Positions 8,245 through 16,396 of a stretch of 21,174 nt of DNA are shown one piece after another. How positions within the stretch are numbered: the first letter of the stretch is position 1; every line of letters begins with the position of its first letter. A program made the translations under genes and the position numbers. Below the pieces are notes generated by a model. That model was not told the DNA's origin. It ran no database searches and saw only the letters and a program-made list of their open reading frames with translations. The stretch is from Planococcaceae bacterium UBA3370 (GTDB lineage: Bacteria; Bacillota; Bacilli; Bacillales_A; Planococcaceae), in the NCBI GenBank assembly GCA_002360295.1, contig DEQI01000255.1, positions 1 through 21,174 on the forward strand. Direction: 5' to 3'.

Positions 8245-9060
8245 TCAACCTCTGACTAACTTATTACGTATTTTATTGGATATAAATTCGATCATTAAAA
8301 TTAATAGGATTAAACCAATTAATATAGAGCCAACTTCAGGCCATTTATAACCATTCATTGCAAAAATTAATGGTGCACCAATACCGCCAGCTCCTACTAA
8401 ACCTAAAATAGCTGCATCTCGTAAGTTCATATCGAATCTGTAAATGACGATTGATAAAAACATAGCCGAAAGCTGTGGCAGAATACCATAGCGTATTTTC
8501 TCATAAGTAGTGCAGCCAATGGATTCTAATGATTCTAAAATACTCACTTCTAATTCCTCAATAACATCAACATATAATTTTGAAAGCATACCAACGGATG
8601 TTAAAGCCATCGTTAATACACCAGCAAATGGGCCAGGTCCAGTTACACGAATAAACATTAAGCCATATACAATTGCTGGGACTGTTCTAATAACAATTAA
8701 TAGTATCCTTATTATATAGGCAATAGGCTTGGAAACGATATTGGATGCAGATAAGAAGGCGAGAGGTATAGCTACTATGGCGCCTACTATTGTGCCTAAG
8801 AAAGCAATTGCGATCGTTTCAAGTAATAAGTATGGAACACCATTTGTAGTGAAAGAAAATAGAAGCTCTGTATTCGGTGTTAAAATACCGAGTAATATAT
8901 TTTTGGCAATGGTTAAGCCGTTTCCCGTACTATTAAACAAATTTATTACAGGTAAAGTCCAAAGAAGAAGGGCTACTAAAATGATCATCGAAATAATAAA
9001 TTTTCTTGTTTGCTTTGGTTCATTTAATAGTTGTTTTTCGATCACATTCAAAGCATTCAC
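8245..9060 (-). CDS. phnE: Phosphonate-type ABC transporter permease PhnE (second copy)
   Basis: This is one of two membrane permeases of a PhnCDE-type importer for phosphonates or related reduced-phosphorus compounds, about 271 residues. Hydrophobic helices span the protein. The BPD_transp/EAA-type loop that contacts the ATPase is seen as ESLESIGCTTYEKIRYGILPQ, and the GLVGAGGIGAPL motif near the C-terminus is typical of PhnE. The start is uncertain: GTG at 9060 follows the upstream phnE stop by three bases, but AGGTGA at 9062-9057 would better serve the in-frame TTG at 9051 or GTG at 9045. It is the last gene of the phnDCEE operon, ending before a bidirectional hairpin. Confidence 0.9.
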   Translation of the reverse strand: MNALNVIEKQLLNEPKQTRKFIISMIILVALLLWTLPVINLFNSTGNGLTIAKNILLGILTPNTELLFSFTTNGVPYLLLETIAIAFLGTIVGAIVAIPLAFLSASNIVSKPIAYIIRILLIVIRTVPAIVYGLMFIRVTGPGPFAGVLTMALTSVGMLSKLYVDVIEELEVSILESLESIGCTTYEKIRYGILPQLSAMFLSIVIYRFDMNLRDAAILGLVGAGGIGAPLIFAMNGYKWPEVGSILIGLILLILMIEFISNKIRNKLVRG

Positions 9061-9063
9061 CTA

Positions 9064-9873
9064 CTACATTAATTTTTTTCGAAAATGTTCACTTATTGAT
9101 TCAATTAAAAATACAGTGATCACTAGTAGGAGTAAAATCATCCCTACATTCGCATAATTTCTCCATCCTAGACTTTCATTTAGTAATAAACCAATACCGC
9201 CAGCTCCTACATAGCCTAGTATAGCGGCATAGCGTACATTTCCTTCAAAACAAAATAGGGTATTGGATATGTAGTTCGGCAAAATTTGAGGTATAATCGC
9301 AAAACGAAAAGCCGAAATAGTAGAATGCCCTATTGAATGCATCGCTTCAAATGCTTTTAAATCTGCATTTTCGATTTGTTCATATAAAAGTTTGCCAACA
9401 TAGGCGATTGTAAATAAAAAAATGGCAATAGTGCCTGCCATAGTACCAATACCAAAAATAAATGTAGCGATTAATGCGACAACTAATGTGGGGAGCGTAC
9501 GCAATAAACTCAACAATAATTTAAATAATATGACAATACTAGTGTTCCTCATCATATTAGTAGAGGCTAGGAAGGCGAGTGGCATAGCGCATAATGCACC
9601 AAGAAAGGAGCCTAATAATGACATTTTTATCGTGTCAAATATGGGTTGCCATAGCTTATCCATATAAGACCAGTTAGGCGGTATCATGTCGCCAATAATG
9701 ATCCATAACTGGTCGATCCGCTCAATAAGAACGGACAAACGAAAACCTGTTATTTCAATAGAAAAATAGAGTGATACGAATAAGATAAATAGTATCCACG
9801 GCGTTTTGGAACGTTTCAAAGTCACTGTTTTTCCATTGTTTAACGTAATTGATTTTGCTTTTATAATCGTCAA
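9064..9873 (-). CDS. phnE: Phosphonate-type ABC transporter permease PhnE (first copy)
   Basis: This is the first permease of the importer, 269 residues, and it probably forms a heterodimer with the second permease. It has about six hydrophobic helices, an EAA-like loop (EAMHSIGHSTISAFRFAIIPQ) and the GYVGAGGIGLLL motif. The start codon is TTG at 9873, overlapping the phnC stop as TTGA. No other initiator with better support exists before residue 60, and GAGGAG plus AAGG lie just upstream in the end of phnC. Coupled translation with phnC is therefore likely. The two permeases resemble each other at the EAA and GAGGIG motifs, consistent with an old duplication. Confidence 0.9.
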   Translation of the reverse strand: MTIIKAKSITLNNGKTVTLKRSKTPWILFILFVSLYFSIEITGFRLSVLIERIDQLWIIIGDMIPPNWSYMDKLWQPIFDTIKMSLLGSFLGALCAMPLAFLASTNMMRNTSIVILFKLLLSLLRTLPTLVVALIATFIFGIGTMAGTIAIFLFTIAYVGKLLYEQIENADLKAFEAMHSIGHSTISAFRFAIIPQILPNYISNTLFCFEGNVRYAAILGYVGAGGIGLLLNESLGWRNYANVGMILLLLVITVFLIESISEHFRKKLM

Positions 9874-10631
9874 AGTGCCTTCAGCTCCTCTTCTTGCTCA
9901 CCGTTATATATGTTGTTTAACACATGATCTGTCACCTTACTAGCAGGGCCATCATAAACAATCTCTCCATGTCGAATACCAATCACACGACTAGCAAAAT
10001 TTAATGCTAAATCTACATGATGAATATTCATAATAATGGTCATATTTAATTGCTCATTAATCAGTTTAAAGTCTTGCATGACTTGATTTGCTGTTACAGG
10101 GTCTAGCGATGCAACTGGTTCGTCAGCAAGGATAATGTTCGGCTTTTGTGCTAAGGTGCGAGCTAAAGCTACGCGCTGTTGTTGACCACCAGATAGCTTA
10201 TCGACACGGGTAAATGCTTTATCTAAAATATTCATTTGATCGAGTGCTTCAAGTGCTGTAATCTTTTGCTGCTTTGAGAATATTCCGAATGCTTTTCGCC
10301 AAAACGGCATTTCTGGAACAAATGAAACGAGGACATTTTGTAAGGCCGACATACGTGACACTAAATTAAACGATTGAAAGATCATGCCAATACCCCGACG
10401 TAACACCCGTATTTCCTTTCCATTTAACATAGATACATCTACATCATTCACGTATAAAGAACCAGACGATATTGCGTGCATTCGATTAATACAGCGGATT
10501 AAAGTTGATTTACCTGCTCCTGATAACCCAATAATGGCAACATATTCACCTTGTTTGATTGTTAAATTAATATCCTTTAAAGCAACAAAATCATTATCAT
10601 AGTGTTTATGTACATGTTGAAATTCAATCAT
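9870..10631 (-). CDS. phnC: Phosphonate-type ABC transporter ATP-binding protein PhnC
   Basis: This is the cytoplasmic ATPase of the importer, 253 residues. Walker A is GLSGAGKST (residues 35-43), the signature is LSGGQQQRVALART and Walker B is NIILADEPVASLDP, followed by the switch His in IMNIHHVDLA. The start chosen is ATG at 10631, which begins the conserved MIEFQHVHKHY segment. A TTG seven codons upstream overlaps the only purine-rich stretch (AAAGGTAG), which would then be about 13 bases from the ATG, so the ribosome site is weak. A hairpin sits between phnD and this gene. The TGA overlaps the permease start. Confidence 0.93.
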   Translation of the reverse strand: MIEFQHVHKHYDNDFVALKDINLTIKQGEYVAIIGLSGAGKSTLIRCINRMHAISSGSLYVNDVDVSMLNGKEIRVLRRGIGMIFQSFNLVSRMSALQNVLVSFVPEMPFWRKAFGIFSKQQKITALEALDQMNILDKAFTRVDKLSGGQQQRVALARTLAQKPNIILADEPVASLDPVTANQVMQDFKLINEQLNMTIIMNIHHVDLALNFASRVIGIRHGEIVYDGPASKVTDHVLNNIYNGEQEEELKAL

Positions 10632-10659
10632 AGCTTCACATCTACCTTTCAACTTTTAA

Positions 10660-10687
10660 GGGGCTTATCCATTCACTGGATGGCCCC
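10660..10687 (-). promoter_or_regulatory. Intercistronic hairpin between phnD and phnC
   Basis: GGGGC (10660-10664) pairs with GCCCC (10683-10687) and TCCA (10668-10671, allowing the A) with TGGA (10677-10680) around a five-base loop. On the minus strand it is followed by TTAAAAG, not a run of T. It looks like a partial attenuator or 3'-end stabiliser giving more binding protein than transporter. This role is inferred. Confidence 0.6.
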
Positions 10688-10700
10688 TCTTGGCATTGTT

Positions 10701-11792
10701 TTAATTATTCATATTTTGAACGAGTTGTTGTGCTTTTCTTTCGTTATCATAATCAGAGTCGTTAGCTATTTTATAGCCTTCATGACTATAGATGGAGATT
10801 ACTCCTTTTCCTTCATCTGAATTGGCAATATTAATAAATGCTTGTTGTAGCGCTTTTTTTAATTTTTCATCCATTATTTTAGAATGTTTACTCACGCTAA
10901 TCGTATCGTTATAAATAGCTGGCATAACCCCTATAACATCTGTTTCTTCCCAAATAGTAGAGGTGCGTCCAAAATCAGATGTCCAAGCTCCTTCAAAATC
11001 ACGTCTTGCATCCGCATATGTGACAAGTACATCGGTTTGACCAATTGCTAAACGAGCAAAAGCACTACCATATGAATCTGCTTGTACGACTTTTGATAAG
11101 TCCGTTATCGTTTTGTCAAAATGCTCATTTAGCCATAGTGCAGGATAAATATAGCCAGCAGGTGAAGAAGAAGACATGACATTCCAATTTGCACTATCTA
11201 AATCTTCAAATGTTAATGATTGCCCATTATTCACTTTTTCAGCTAATTCTTGTCCTTTTTCAGAAGGACCAGCTATTAGTAATGCGCGGTAAGACATTGC
11301 TTGAGCGTTTGTTGCTGCTGTTGGCTCATTTTGATTCCACTCTATCGGGTTTTCGGAGTCATTGCTTAAACCAGAGCGCGTTGCTGTTAAGATTACTTCT
11401 GCCCCATCATCGTAAAGTACATATGTACCCCCAGGGATCAGACCGATATCAGTCGTTCCTGCTGATAACGCTTCTCCTACAGCTTCATAATTTGTTCCAA
11501 CTGTAATATTGACTTCATCCACCTCATAGCCGAGTGCTGCGAGTTCTGTTGTTAATAATGCCTTTAATGGTTCTGTTGCTGTTATTATTTCGTCAGGATC
11601 ACGCGATGGAACAAATGCGATTGATAATGTATCTAATTTTGTTAAAGAATTTTCTTCAGAATGATTACTATTCGTTGCAGTGGAAACTTCCTCTTCTTTT
11701 TCTCCTTCGTTTGCATCTTCCTCATTCGCTGTACAGGCAATAAGTAAAATGTTTATCGCGATGAATAAAACTAGCCAAGATATTTTCTTCAT
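10701..11792 (-). CDS. phnD: Phosphonate-type ABC transporter substrate-binding lipoprotein PhnD
   Basis: This is a lipid-anchored extracellular binding protein that delivers substrate to the PhnEE/PhnC transporter, 363 residues. The signal peptide has a lipobox ending LIAC, with the lipidated Cys at residue 20. An acidic, Ser/Asn-rich linker (about 21-50) tethers the domain. The mature fold begins with LSIAFVPSRDPDEI, typical of the PhnD family (PBP-like domain), and contains MSSSSPAGYIYPALWL, the SSS-type segment near the ligand in related proteins. The start is ATG 11792 with GGAGGG upstream (complement of 11798-11803). The true substrate (phosphonate, phosphite, hypophosphite or another) cannot be read from sequence, and no C-P lyase genes are in the window. 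Confidence 0.92.
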   Translation of the reverse strand: MKKISWLVLFIAINILLIACTANEEDANEGEKEEEVSTATNSNHSEENSLTKLDTLSIAFVPSRDPDEIITATEPLKALLTTELAALGYEVDEVNITVGTNYEAVGEALSAGTTDIGLIPGGTYVLYDDGAEVILTATRSGLSNDSENPIEWNQNEPTAATNAQAMSYRALLIAGPSEKGQELAEKVNNGQSLTFEDLDSANWNVMSSSSPAGYIYPALWLNEHFDKTITDLSKVVQADSYGSAFARLAIGQTDVLVTYADARRDFEGAWTSDFGRTSTIWEETDVIGVMPAIYNDTISVSKHSKIMDEKLKKALQQAFINIANSDEGKGVISIYSHEGYKIANDSDYDNERKAQQLVQNMNN

Positions 11793-11823
11793 GGTTTCCC
11801 TCCTAAAGTTGTATTGCTATTAA

Positions 11824-11866
11824 AGTATAAAATATGGATGTAAATGGAATGTTAAGTGATTGCAAA
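11824..11866 (-). promoter_or_regulatory. Candidate PhoP box and phnD promoter
   Basis: Read on the minus strand, TTTGCA (11866-11861), TTAACA (11855-11850) and TTTACA (11844-11839) are spaced exactly 11 bp apart. They match or nearly match the Bacillus PhoP hexamer TT(A/C/T)A(C/T)A. TATACT at 11829-11824 is a candidate -10, with no good -35, as at PhoP-activated promoters. This would induce the importer in phosphate starvation. Confidence 0.6.
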
Positions 11867-11926
11867 GATTTGAATTTTCCAAAAAGCGAGTAAAGTATTA
11901 AACTGAAGAAAAAATGGAGGTGCTTT

Positions 11927-13468
11927 ATGCAAAAAATCTCAGTATTAGTAACGAGTGATATTCATGGATATGTGATGCCAACTGATTTCTCAAACGGGGA
12001 AGATTTGCCGATAGGACTTGGTAAACTCATGTCTATTATTGAGGAAGAACGAAAATACAATGCGGTTATATTAATTGATAATGGAGACCTTATACAAGGA
12101 AGTCCGATGATGTATTATGAACAGAAATTTGGAAAATATAGTTTGAATCAGATGGTGTTATTAGCCAATGAAATGCAATATGATGCAGCTGTTTTTGGCA
12201 ATCATGAATTTAATTTTGGTTTACCTATTTTGAAAAGTATTATTAAACAATCTCATTTCCCATGGCTTTCAGCAAATATTAAAGAAGAAAATGGTGCTTA
12301 TTTTACAAAGCCATATGTAATGAAAGAAATAGCTGGATTACGAATTGCAATTGTTGGTATTACTACTCCATTCGTATCATTTTGGGAAGATCCTGAGCAT
12401 ATAAAAGGGCTGGTATTTGAAGATGCATTGAAAGCAGCAAAAGAACAAGTGGGCCATTTGCAAGAAAAATATAATGTAAATGCTATCATTGTTGCCTATC
12501 ATGGAGGATTTGAAAAAGACTTAGCAACGGGCGAGTCGTTAGAATTAACGAGAGAAAATATAGGATATGAATTATGTCAGCAGCTAGACAATGTGGATGT
12601 CGTAATAACAGGTCATCAACATAGAGAACTTGCTCAACATCTTTTTGATAAAGCTATTGTTCAACCAGGTACTAAAGGAAGCGCATTAGGGAAAATAGAG
12701 CTACTATTTAATGAGGAGGGTATTTTACAACAAACGATCCCTCAGCTTATTTATCCAGATGCTTCGGTAAAGGTACATCCTCATAGTAAAACATGTATTG
12801 GTCCAATTTATGAGGAAACAGAAAAATGGTTAGATCAAAATATAGGGGAAATAGCAGGTGATATGTCTGTCCAAAATCCATTTGAAGCTAGATTAAAAGG
12901 GCATACATATGTTGAATTTATTAATCGTGTACAAATGGAAGTGTCAGGTGCGCCAATATCTTGTACTTCTATTTTTAATGATACTTGCACAGGATTTTCT
13001 AAAGAGATTACGATGAGAAATATAGTAACAAACTATATTTACCCGAATACATTAAAGGTTTTGTTAGTGAAGGGGAACTATATCGTGAAGGCATTAGAAC
13101 AATCAGCTACTTATTTTACATTAGAGCAAGGTGGTCCAACTGTTTCACAAGCATTTCGTTTACCGAAAGAGCAGCCTTATAATTACGACATGTGGAGTGG
13201 CATAGACTATACGATTGAGTTATCAAAGCCAGTTGGAAACCGTGTAATAAAAGTGTTGTATAATGGTCAACCATTACAAGCTGAACAGTCCTATGAAGTT
13301 GTTATGAACAGCTACCGTGCTACAGGGGCAGGGAACTTTGATTATTTTAAAGAATGCCCTATTATAAAAGATATTCAAACAGATATGACAGAACTATTAG
13401 CAGATTATTTTTCTAGACATGACAAGATAGAGGCGCGACCAATGGATAATATGAAAATCATTTACTGA
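11927..13468 (+). CDS. 5'-nucleotidase/cyclic-nucleotide phosphodiesterase-family metallophosphatase
   Basis: This is a two-domain enzyme of the UshA/CpdB-like family, 513 residues, expected to remove phosphate from nucleotides or related esters using two metal ions. The N-terminal calcineurin-like domain has the metal-binding set in order: D11-x-H13 (SDIHG), GD54 in NGDLIQGSP, GNH93E, AYHGG at about 191-195 and TGHQH at about 229. The C-terminal 5'-nucleotidase substrate domain begins near 320 and ends with YEVVMNSYRATGAGNF. There is no signal peptide, so it acts in the cytoplasm, unlike secreted UshA. The start is ATG with GGAGG at 11916-11920. It diverges from the phn importer, which suggests a shared role in phosphorus supply. 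The exact substrate is unknown. Confidence 0.9.
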   Translation: MQKISVLVTSDIHGYVMPTDFSNGEDLPIGLGKLMSIIEEERKYNAVILIDNGDLIQGSPMMYYEQKFGKYSLNQMVLLANEMQYDAAVFGNHEFNFGLPILKSIIKQSHFPWLSANIKEENGAYFTKPYVMKEIAGLRIAIVGITTPFVSFWEDPEHIKGLVFEDALKAAKEQVGHLQEKYNVNAIIVAYHGGFEKDLATGESLELTRENIGYELCQQLDNVDVVITGHQHRELAQHLFDKAIVQPGTKGSALGKIELLFNEEGILQQTIPQLIYPDASVKVHPHSKTCIGPIYEETEKWLDQNIGEIAGDMSVQNPFEARLKGHTYVEFINRVQMEVSGAPISCTSIFNDTCTGFSKEITMRNIVTNYIYPNTLKVLLVKGNYIVKALEQSATYFTLEQGGPTVSQAFRLPKEQPYNYDMWSGIDYTIELSKPVGNRVIKVLYNGQPLQAEQSYEVVMNSYRATGAGNFDYFKECPIIKDIQTDMTELLADYFSRHDKIEARPMDNMKIIY

Positions 13469-13640
13469 AATTTGGATGATTCGAATAATTAAAAGCCTGT
13501 TAATTCCAAGCGATAAAAAAGATTGATCATTTATAACAAAGTTCGATTATTTAAAATAAAGATTGATGTTTTAACATTTTTTTAATTAGGGTTTATGGGC
13601 GTTTTTTTACTAGATAGGCTTTAGTTGAATAAGTAAATAA
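13469..13640. other. AT-rich intergenic stretch without a recognised gene
   Basis: No open frame with a ribosome site is visible. It contains two GATTGAT motifs and T-rich runs (13577-13584, 13602-13608). CTTTAGTTGAATA at 13619-13631 recurs at 18053-18065. Confidence 0.5.
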
Positions 13641-13676
13641 AAAATAGAACTTCCATAAAAGCGGAAGTTCTATTTT
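13641..13676. terminator. Bidirectional terminator
   Basis: A perfect 14-bp stem, AAAATAGAACTTCC (13641-13654) with GGAAGTTCTATTTT (13663-13676), and an eight-base loop. On the minus strand it continues into TTTATTTAC, a good T tract for the truncated exporter gene. On the plus strand it closes the nucleotidase transcript. Confidence 0.88.
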
Positions 13677-13768
13677 GGCAATTATTTACAACGTTTAAAT
13701 TTAACAGAGCGAATTATTTAAATATCTTCGTTCCCTAGAAATACCTATTAGTTACTTGTAGTTGTTTG

Positions 13769-14308
13769 TTAGTGATGTTTTTGCTTTGTAATATCTAGCG
13801 ATTTAGGAATTAAAATGAAGACAATAACGGCTACGATCATCATTATAATTCCACCTATTAAGGCTGTTGCTACAAAAGAGTCGTTAAACGCAGCGATAGC
13901 TTCTGTAGCAAGCTGCGTAAAGCCCGTTATCTTAGCCACCTCAACAGCACCTATAACGGATTCGTTCGCTACTTGCGCTAATTCACCAACAATTCCATCG
14001 GATGAAAATGCTGCAATATCTAAATAGGAGCGATAAAGCAGTGATGCAAGACTCCCAAGAACAGCTACACCAAACACGTTACCAAGATCGTACATGGATT
14101 CTTCAATTGCAGTAGCATTTCCTGCTTTAGATGTTGGCGTTTCCAACATGATGAGAGCAGAAGCAACAGCTAACGATGCAGTACCAGCTCCGACTAATAG
14201 TAGTGCTACAGCTAAAGTTGGATATGTTAACGGATGTCCGAAGAAATACATAACGAACATGCCAATAGCTGCAATCCCAATTCCAATTACTCGTTGACAA
14301 ACACAATT
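13769..14308 (-). pseudogene. Truncated DHA2-type MFS drug exporter (C-terminal remnant)
   Basis: About 180 codons are the last third of a 14-helix DHA2 (EmrB/QacA-like) drug:proton antiporter. Seen are the helix YPTLAVALLLVGAGTASLAVASALIMLETP, the motif-C-like TAIEESMYDLGNVFGVAVLGS segment, a substrate-loop region with VIGAVEVAKITG, and a last helix IIMMIVAVIVFILIP. The recognisable exporter frame begins around QRVIGIGIAAIGM and stops abruptly at an in-frame TGA (14311-14309), next to the TAA of the upstream secreted-protein gene. Neither the N-terminal two thirds nor a ribosome site is present, so it should be non-functional. The first Met is at 14260. The breakpoint marks the left edge of the foreign module. 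Confidence 0.85.
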
Positions 14309-14311
14309 TCA

Positions 14312-15526
14312 TTAGTCAATTAACTCATGTAGTGTTTCTTCGGTAAAAGAACTAAGTTTTATTTGCGTTTCTTCTAAATGTGCTTTCTGAACAACGAGCA
14401 TATTTGCATAAATCTCATAGAATTTGTCCTTGACAGCCTGTTTATTTTCTGATGTAGGAGATGCTTCGTATAGGTTTAAGAGCGCTGCAAGTTCCTGTGA
14501 TTCTTCTTTCGTTCGAGGTGTCCAGTCTCCATAAGTGTTACTTCCATATGTAATCATACGGTCGATACGTCCATAAAGATTCAGTTGTTCCGTTAGTTCT
14601 TGGAACTTTGTGCTTCGAAAATCGGCGTCCAACATCTGGTTGAATAAGGTGCTTGCACCATTAATTCCTTTATTTTCTGCTATAGCATATTCTTCGAGAC
14701 GAACATCATAAGCGGTCTGGAATGCTTTTGCAATCTCCTCTTGTAACTTGTTTTTGTTTTCTTCAGTAGGATTGTTCAAATAGACCGCTTGAGCATTAGA
14801 GATGGCCGCATTGATTTCACGTTCTCGAACACGGGCTTCCGGATTTACAGGAATAACTTCCGCACCCACAGAGATGTATGCGATTATGATTTCTGCCAAT
14901 GCATCTTCCTGCGTAACTGTATTTGATTGATTCACTTGTGGATTAAAGCGATCGCTAATGAAATATTCCAAAGAGGCCGCTATTCTCGTCTCGCGCAACT
15001 CTTCAGTTTCGTAGATATGCTCTTCCTGTTCCTTCAGAAAAGCGTCATAATAAGCCTCCAGAGCTTGTCTTACCAACGCTCTGTTATTAGAAGAAGAAGA
15101 ATTTTCACGGTAGGTTTCCACGGCATCAGCAACTACTTGTCGTTCGGTCCCCTTGTTGTTGTCTGTGCTGAGGGACATAAACGGGGGCATACCTCCGTTT
15201 ATAATTGTGCGCATCCAAGCGTCGATTCTTTTCGTACGAGTCTGGGTATATTCTAACAGATTATTCTTCTTGTTCTGAACAACCCAATCGTAAGTTTCAT
15301 TCAACGCATTCAGAATCCCCTGCTTGTTTTCTTCAGTTGGGTTCTTCTTATAGGCGGCAATAGCTTTCTTGGTTGTTTCTGAAAGTGGCGGATGCTCACT
15401 TTCCCAAGTCGTATCTTCTGAAAGTGAAAGATTCGCAGTTACGTTCCCTGCTGCCATTGTATATGTAGGCGCTGCACTCAGAAGTAGACTCAGTGCTGTC
15501 AGCAAGGATAAACTTCGTTTTTTCAT
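14312..15526 (-). CDS. Secreted alpha-helical repeat protein of unknown function
   Basis: I do not recognise the family. It is 404 residues with a Sec signal peptide (basic KKR, hydrophobic LSLLTALSLLLSAAP, likely cleavage near A25/A26), with no lipobox Cys and no anchor. The mature part is hydrophilic and predicted helical. It carries four diverged repeats, at about 53-108, 132-190, 237-298 and 344-404. Their core runs A-x3-Y-x2-NPT-x-ENK-x9-Y (AYKKNPTEENK, TYRENSSSSNN, VYLNNPTEENK, LYEASPTSENK), followed by a Leu/Glu-rich helix. A second motif, RIDxxM/W, recurs at 100 and 320. The start ATG has AGGAGG just upstream (complement of 15533-15538). It diverges from the two-component genes and is probably their target. 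Its role could be binding, sensing or envelope defence, and none is proven. Confidence 0.8.
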   Translation of the reverse strand: MKKRSLSLLTALSLLLSAAPTYTMAAGNVTANLSLSEDTTWESEHPPLSETTKKAIAAYKKNPTEENKQGILNALNETYDWVVQNKKNNLLEYTQTRTKRIDAWMRTIINGGMPPFMSLSTDNNKGTERQVVADAVETYRENSSSSNNRALVRQALEAYYDAFLKEQEEHIYETEELRETRIAASLEYFISDRFNPQVNQSNTVTQEDALAEIIIAYISVGAEVIPVNPEARVREREINAAISNAQAVYLNNPTEENKNKLQEEIAKAFQTAYDVRLEEYAIAENKGINGASTLFNQMLDADFRSTKFQELTEQLNLYGRIDRMITYGSNTYGDWTPRTKEESQELAALLNLYEASPTSENKQAVKDKFYEIYANMLVVQKAHLEETQIKLSSFTEETLHELID

Positions 15527-15591
15527 GATGTTTCCTCCTAAATATATTATCTTAATGTACTTACTTGAATTAGACTAACACAAAATAAATA

Positions 15592-15635
15592 GGTGATTCT
15601 TGGGTGAAATTGTGGCAAATTCGTGGCAGGTTTTC
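15592..15635. promoter_or_regulatory. Four 11-bp-phased repeats: putative response-regulator operator
   Basis: GG recurs every 11 bp at 15592, 15603, 15614 and 15625. Units read GGTGATTCTTG, GGTGAAATTGT, GGCAAATTCGT and GGCAGGTTTTC, and the overlapping GTGGCA is exact at 15612 and 15623. OmpR-type regulators bind tandem half-sites one helical turn apart. The array abuts the regulator's -35 and lies upstream of the divergent secreted-protein gene. Confidence 0.65.
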
Positions 15636-15661
15636 AAGAAAAGTAGAATGAGTGATATGAT
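15633..15661 (+). promoter_or_regulatory. Candidate promoter of the two-component operon
   Basis: TTCAAG (15633-15638), 17 bases, TATGAT (15656-15661). A weak -35 next to the phased repeats fits activator-dependent transcription and autoregulation. Confidence 0.4.
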
Positions 15662-15691
15662 TAAGAAAACACAAAAGATAGAGGTGTTTCT

Positions 15692-16396
15692 ATGTCCCAA
15701 ATAATATATCTTGCTGACGACGAGAAGAATATTCGGGATCTTATTTCCGCCTTTCTCTCCAAAGAGAAATTCGAGGTTAAAACTTTTGAGGATGGAGATA
15801 CCTTGTTGGAGGCATGTGGTATCTGTTTGCCCGACTTGGTCATTTTGGATATCATGTTGCCTGGCACAGACGGCCTGAGTATCTGTTCCATGTTGCGCAA
15901 GGCCAATGCTGATCTGCCCATCATCATTGTCTCCGCCAAAGACAGCCCTTATGACCGTGTGACTGGACTGATGTTGGGTAGCGATGACTATTTGACCAAG
16001 CCCTTCCTTCCATTGGAGCTTGTTGCCAGGGTTCGTTCTCTTCTGCGACGCACACAAAAGTCTGTTCAGACAAATGTTGAAGTCCATAAGTTGGTCTATG
16101 GAACACTTCAACTTTTCCCTGAGCGCCGCAATGCGCTTTTGGATGGGAAGCCACTATCCTTGACCCCTACCGAGTTTGATTTTCTAGCCTATCTTGTGCA
16201 GCACCAAGAGCGAGCGGTAAGCCGAGATGAGTTATTACAGGCTTTGTGGCAAGTAAACTGGCATGCAGATACACGTGTCACTGACGATCTTGTGAAGAGG
16301 CTCAGGCGTAAACTGAGAGTTTTACAAAGCCCGGTACGAATCGAAACTGTTTGGGGATTTGGCTTCCGTATTTCCTTAGAAGGAGATACTCCGTGA
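15692..16396 (+). CDS. OmpR/PhoB-family response regulator (acquired module)
   Basis: This is a DNA-binding response regulator of 234 residues. The receiver domain has D9/D10, phospho-acceptor D53 (VILDIMLPGTDG), S81 and K103 (YLTKPF). The C-terminal winged helix has LTPTEFDFLAYLVQHQERAVSRDELLQALW, the recognition region TRVTDDLVKRLRRKLR and the wing VWGFGFRI. The start is ATG with GAGGTG at 15681-15686. It overlaps the kinase gene by four bases (GTGA). One line of coding sequence (15901-15960) is 53% GC, against 32% in a sampled resD line (2641-2700), and codons such as CTG, GCC and ATC are common, so it looks imported. Its likely target is the divergent secreted-protein gene, through the phased repeats. 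Confidence 0.92.
   Translation: MSQIIYLADDEKNIRDLISAFLSKEKFEVKTFEDGDTLLEACGICLPDLVILDIMLPGTDGLSICSMLRKANADLPIIIVSAKDSPYDRVTGLMLGSDDYLTKPFLPLELVARVRSLLRRTQKSVQTNVEVHKLVYGTLQLFPERRNALLDGKPLSLTPTEFDFLAYLVQHQERAVSRDELLQALWQVNWHADTRVTDDLVKRLRRKLRVLQSPVRIETVWGFGFRISLEGDTP

Noticed and set aside
15575..16111. A 178-codon open frame on the minus strand opposite the new response regulator.
   Set aside because: It is antisense to a regulator with all receiver and winged-helix motifs, has no ribosome site and an unnatural composition.
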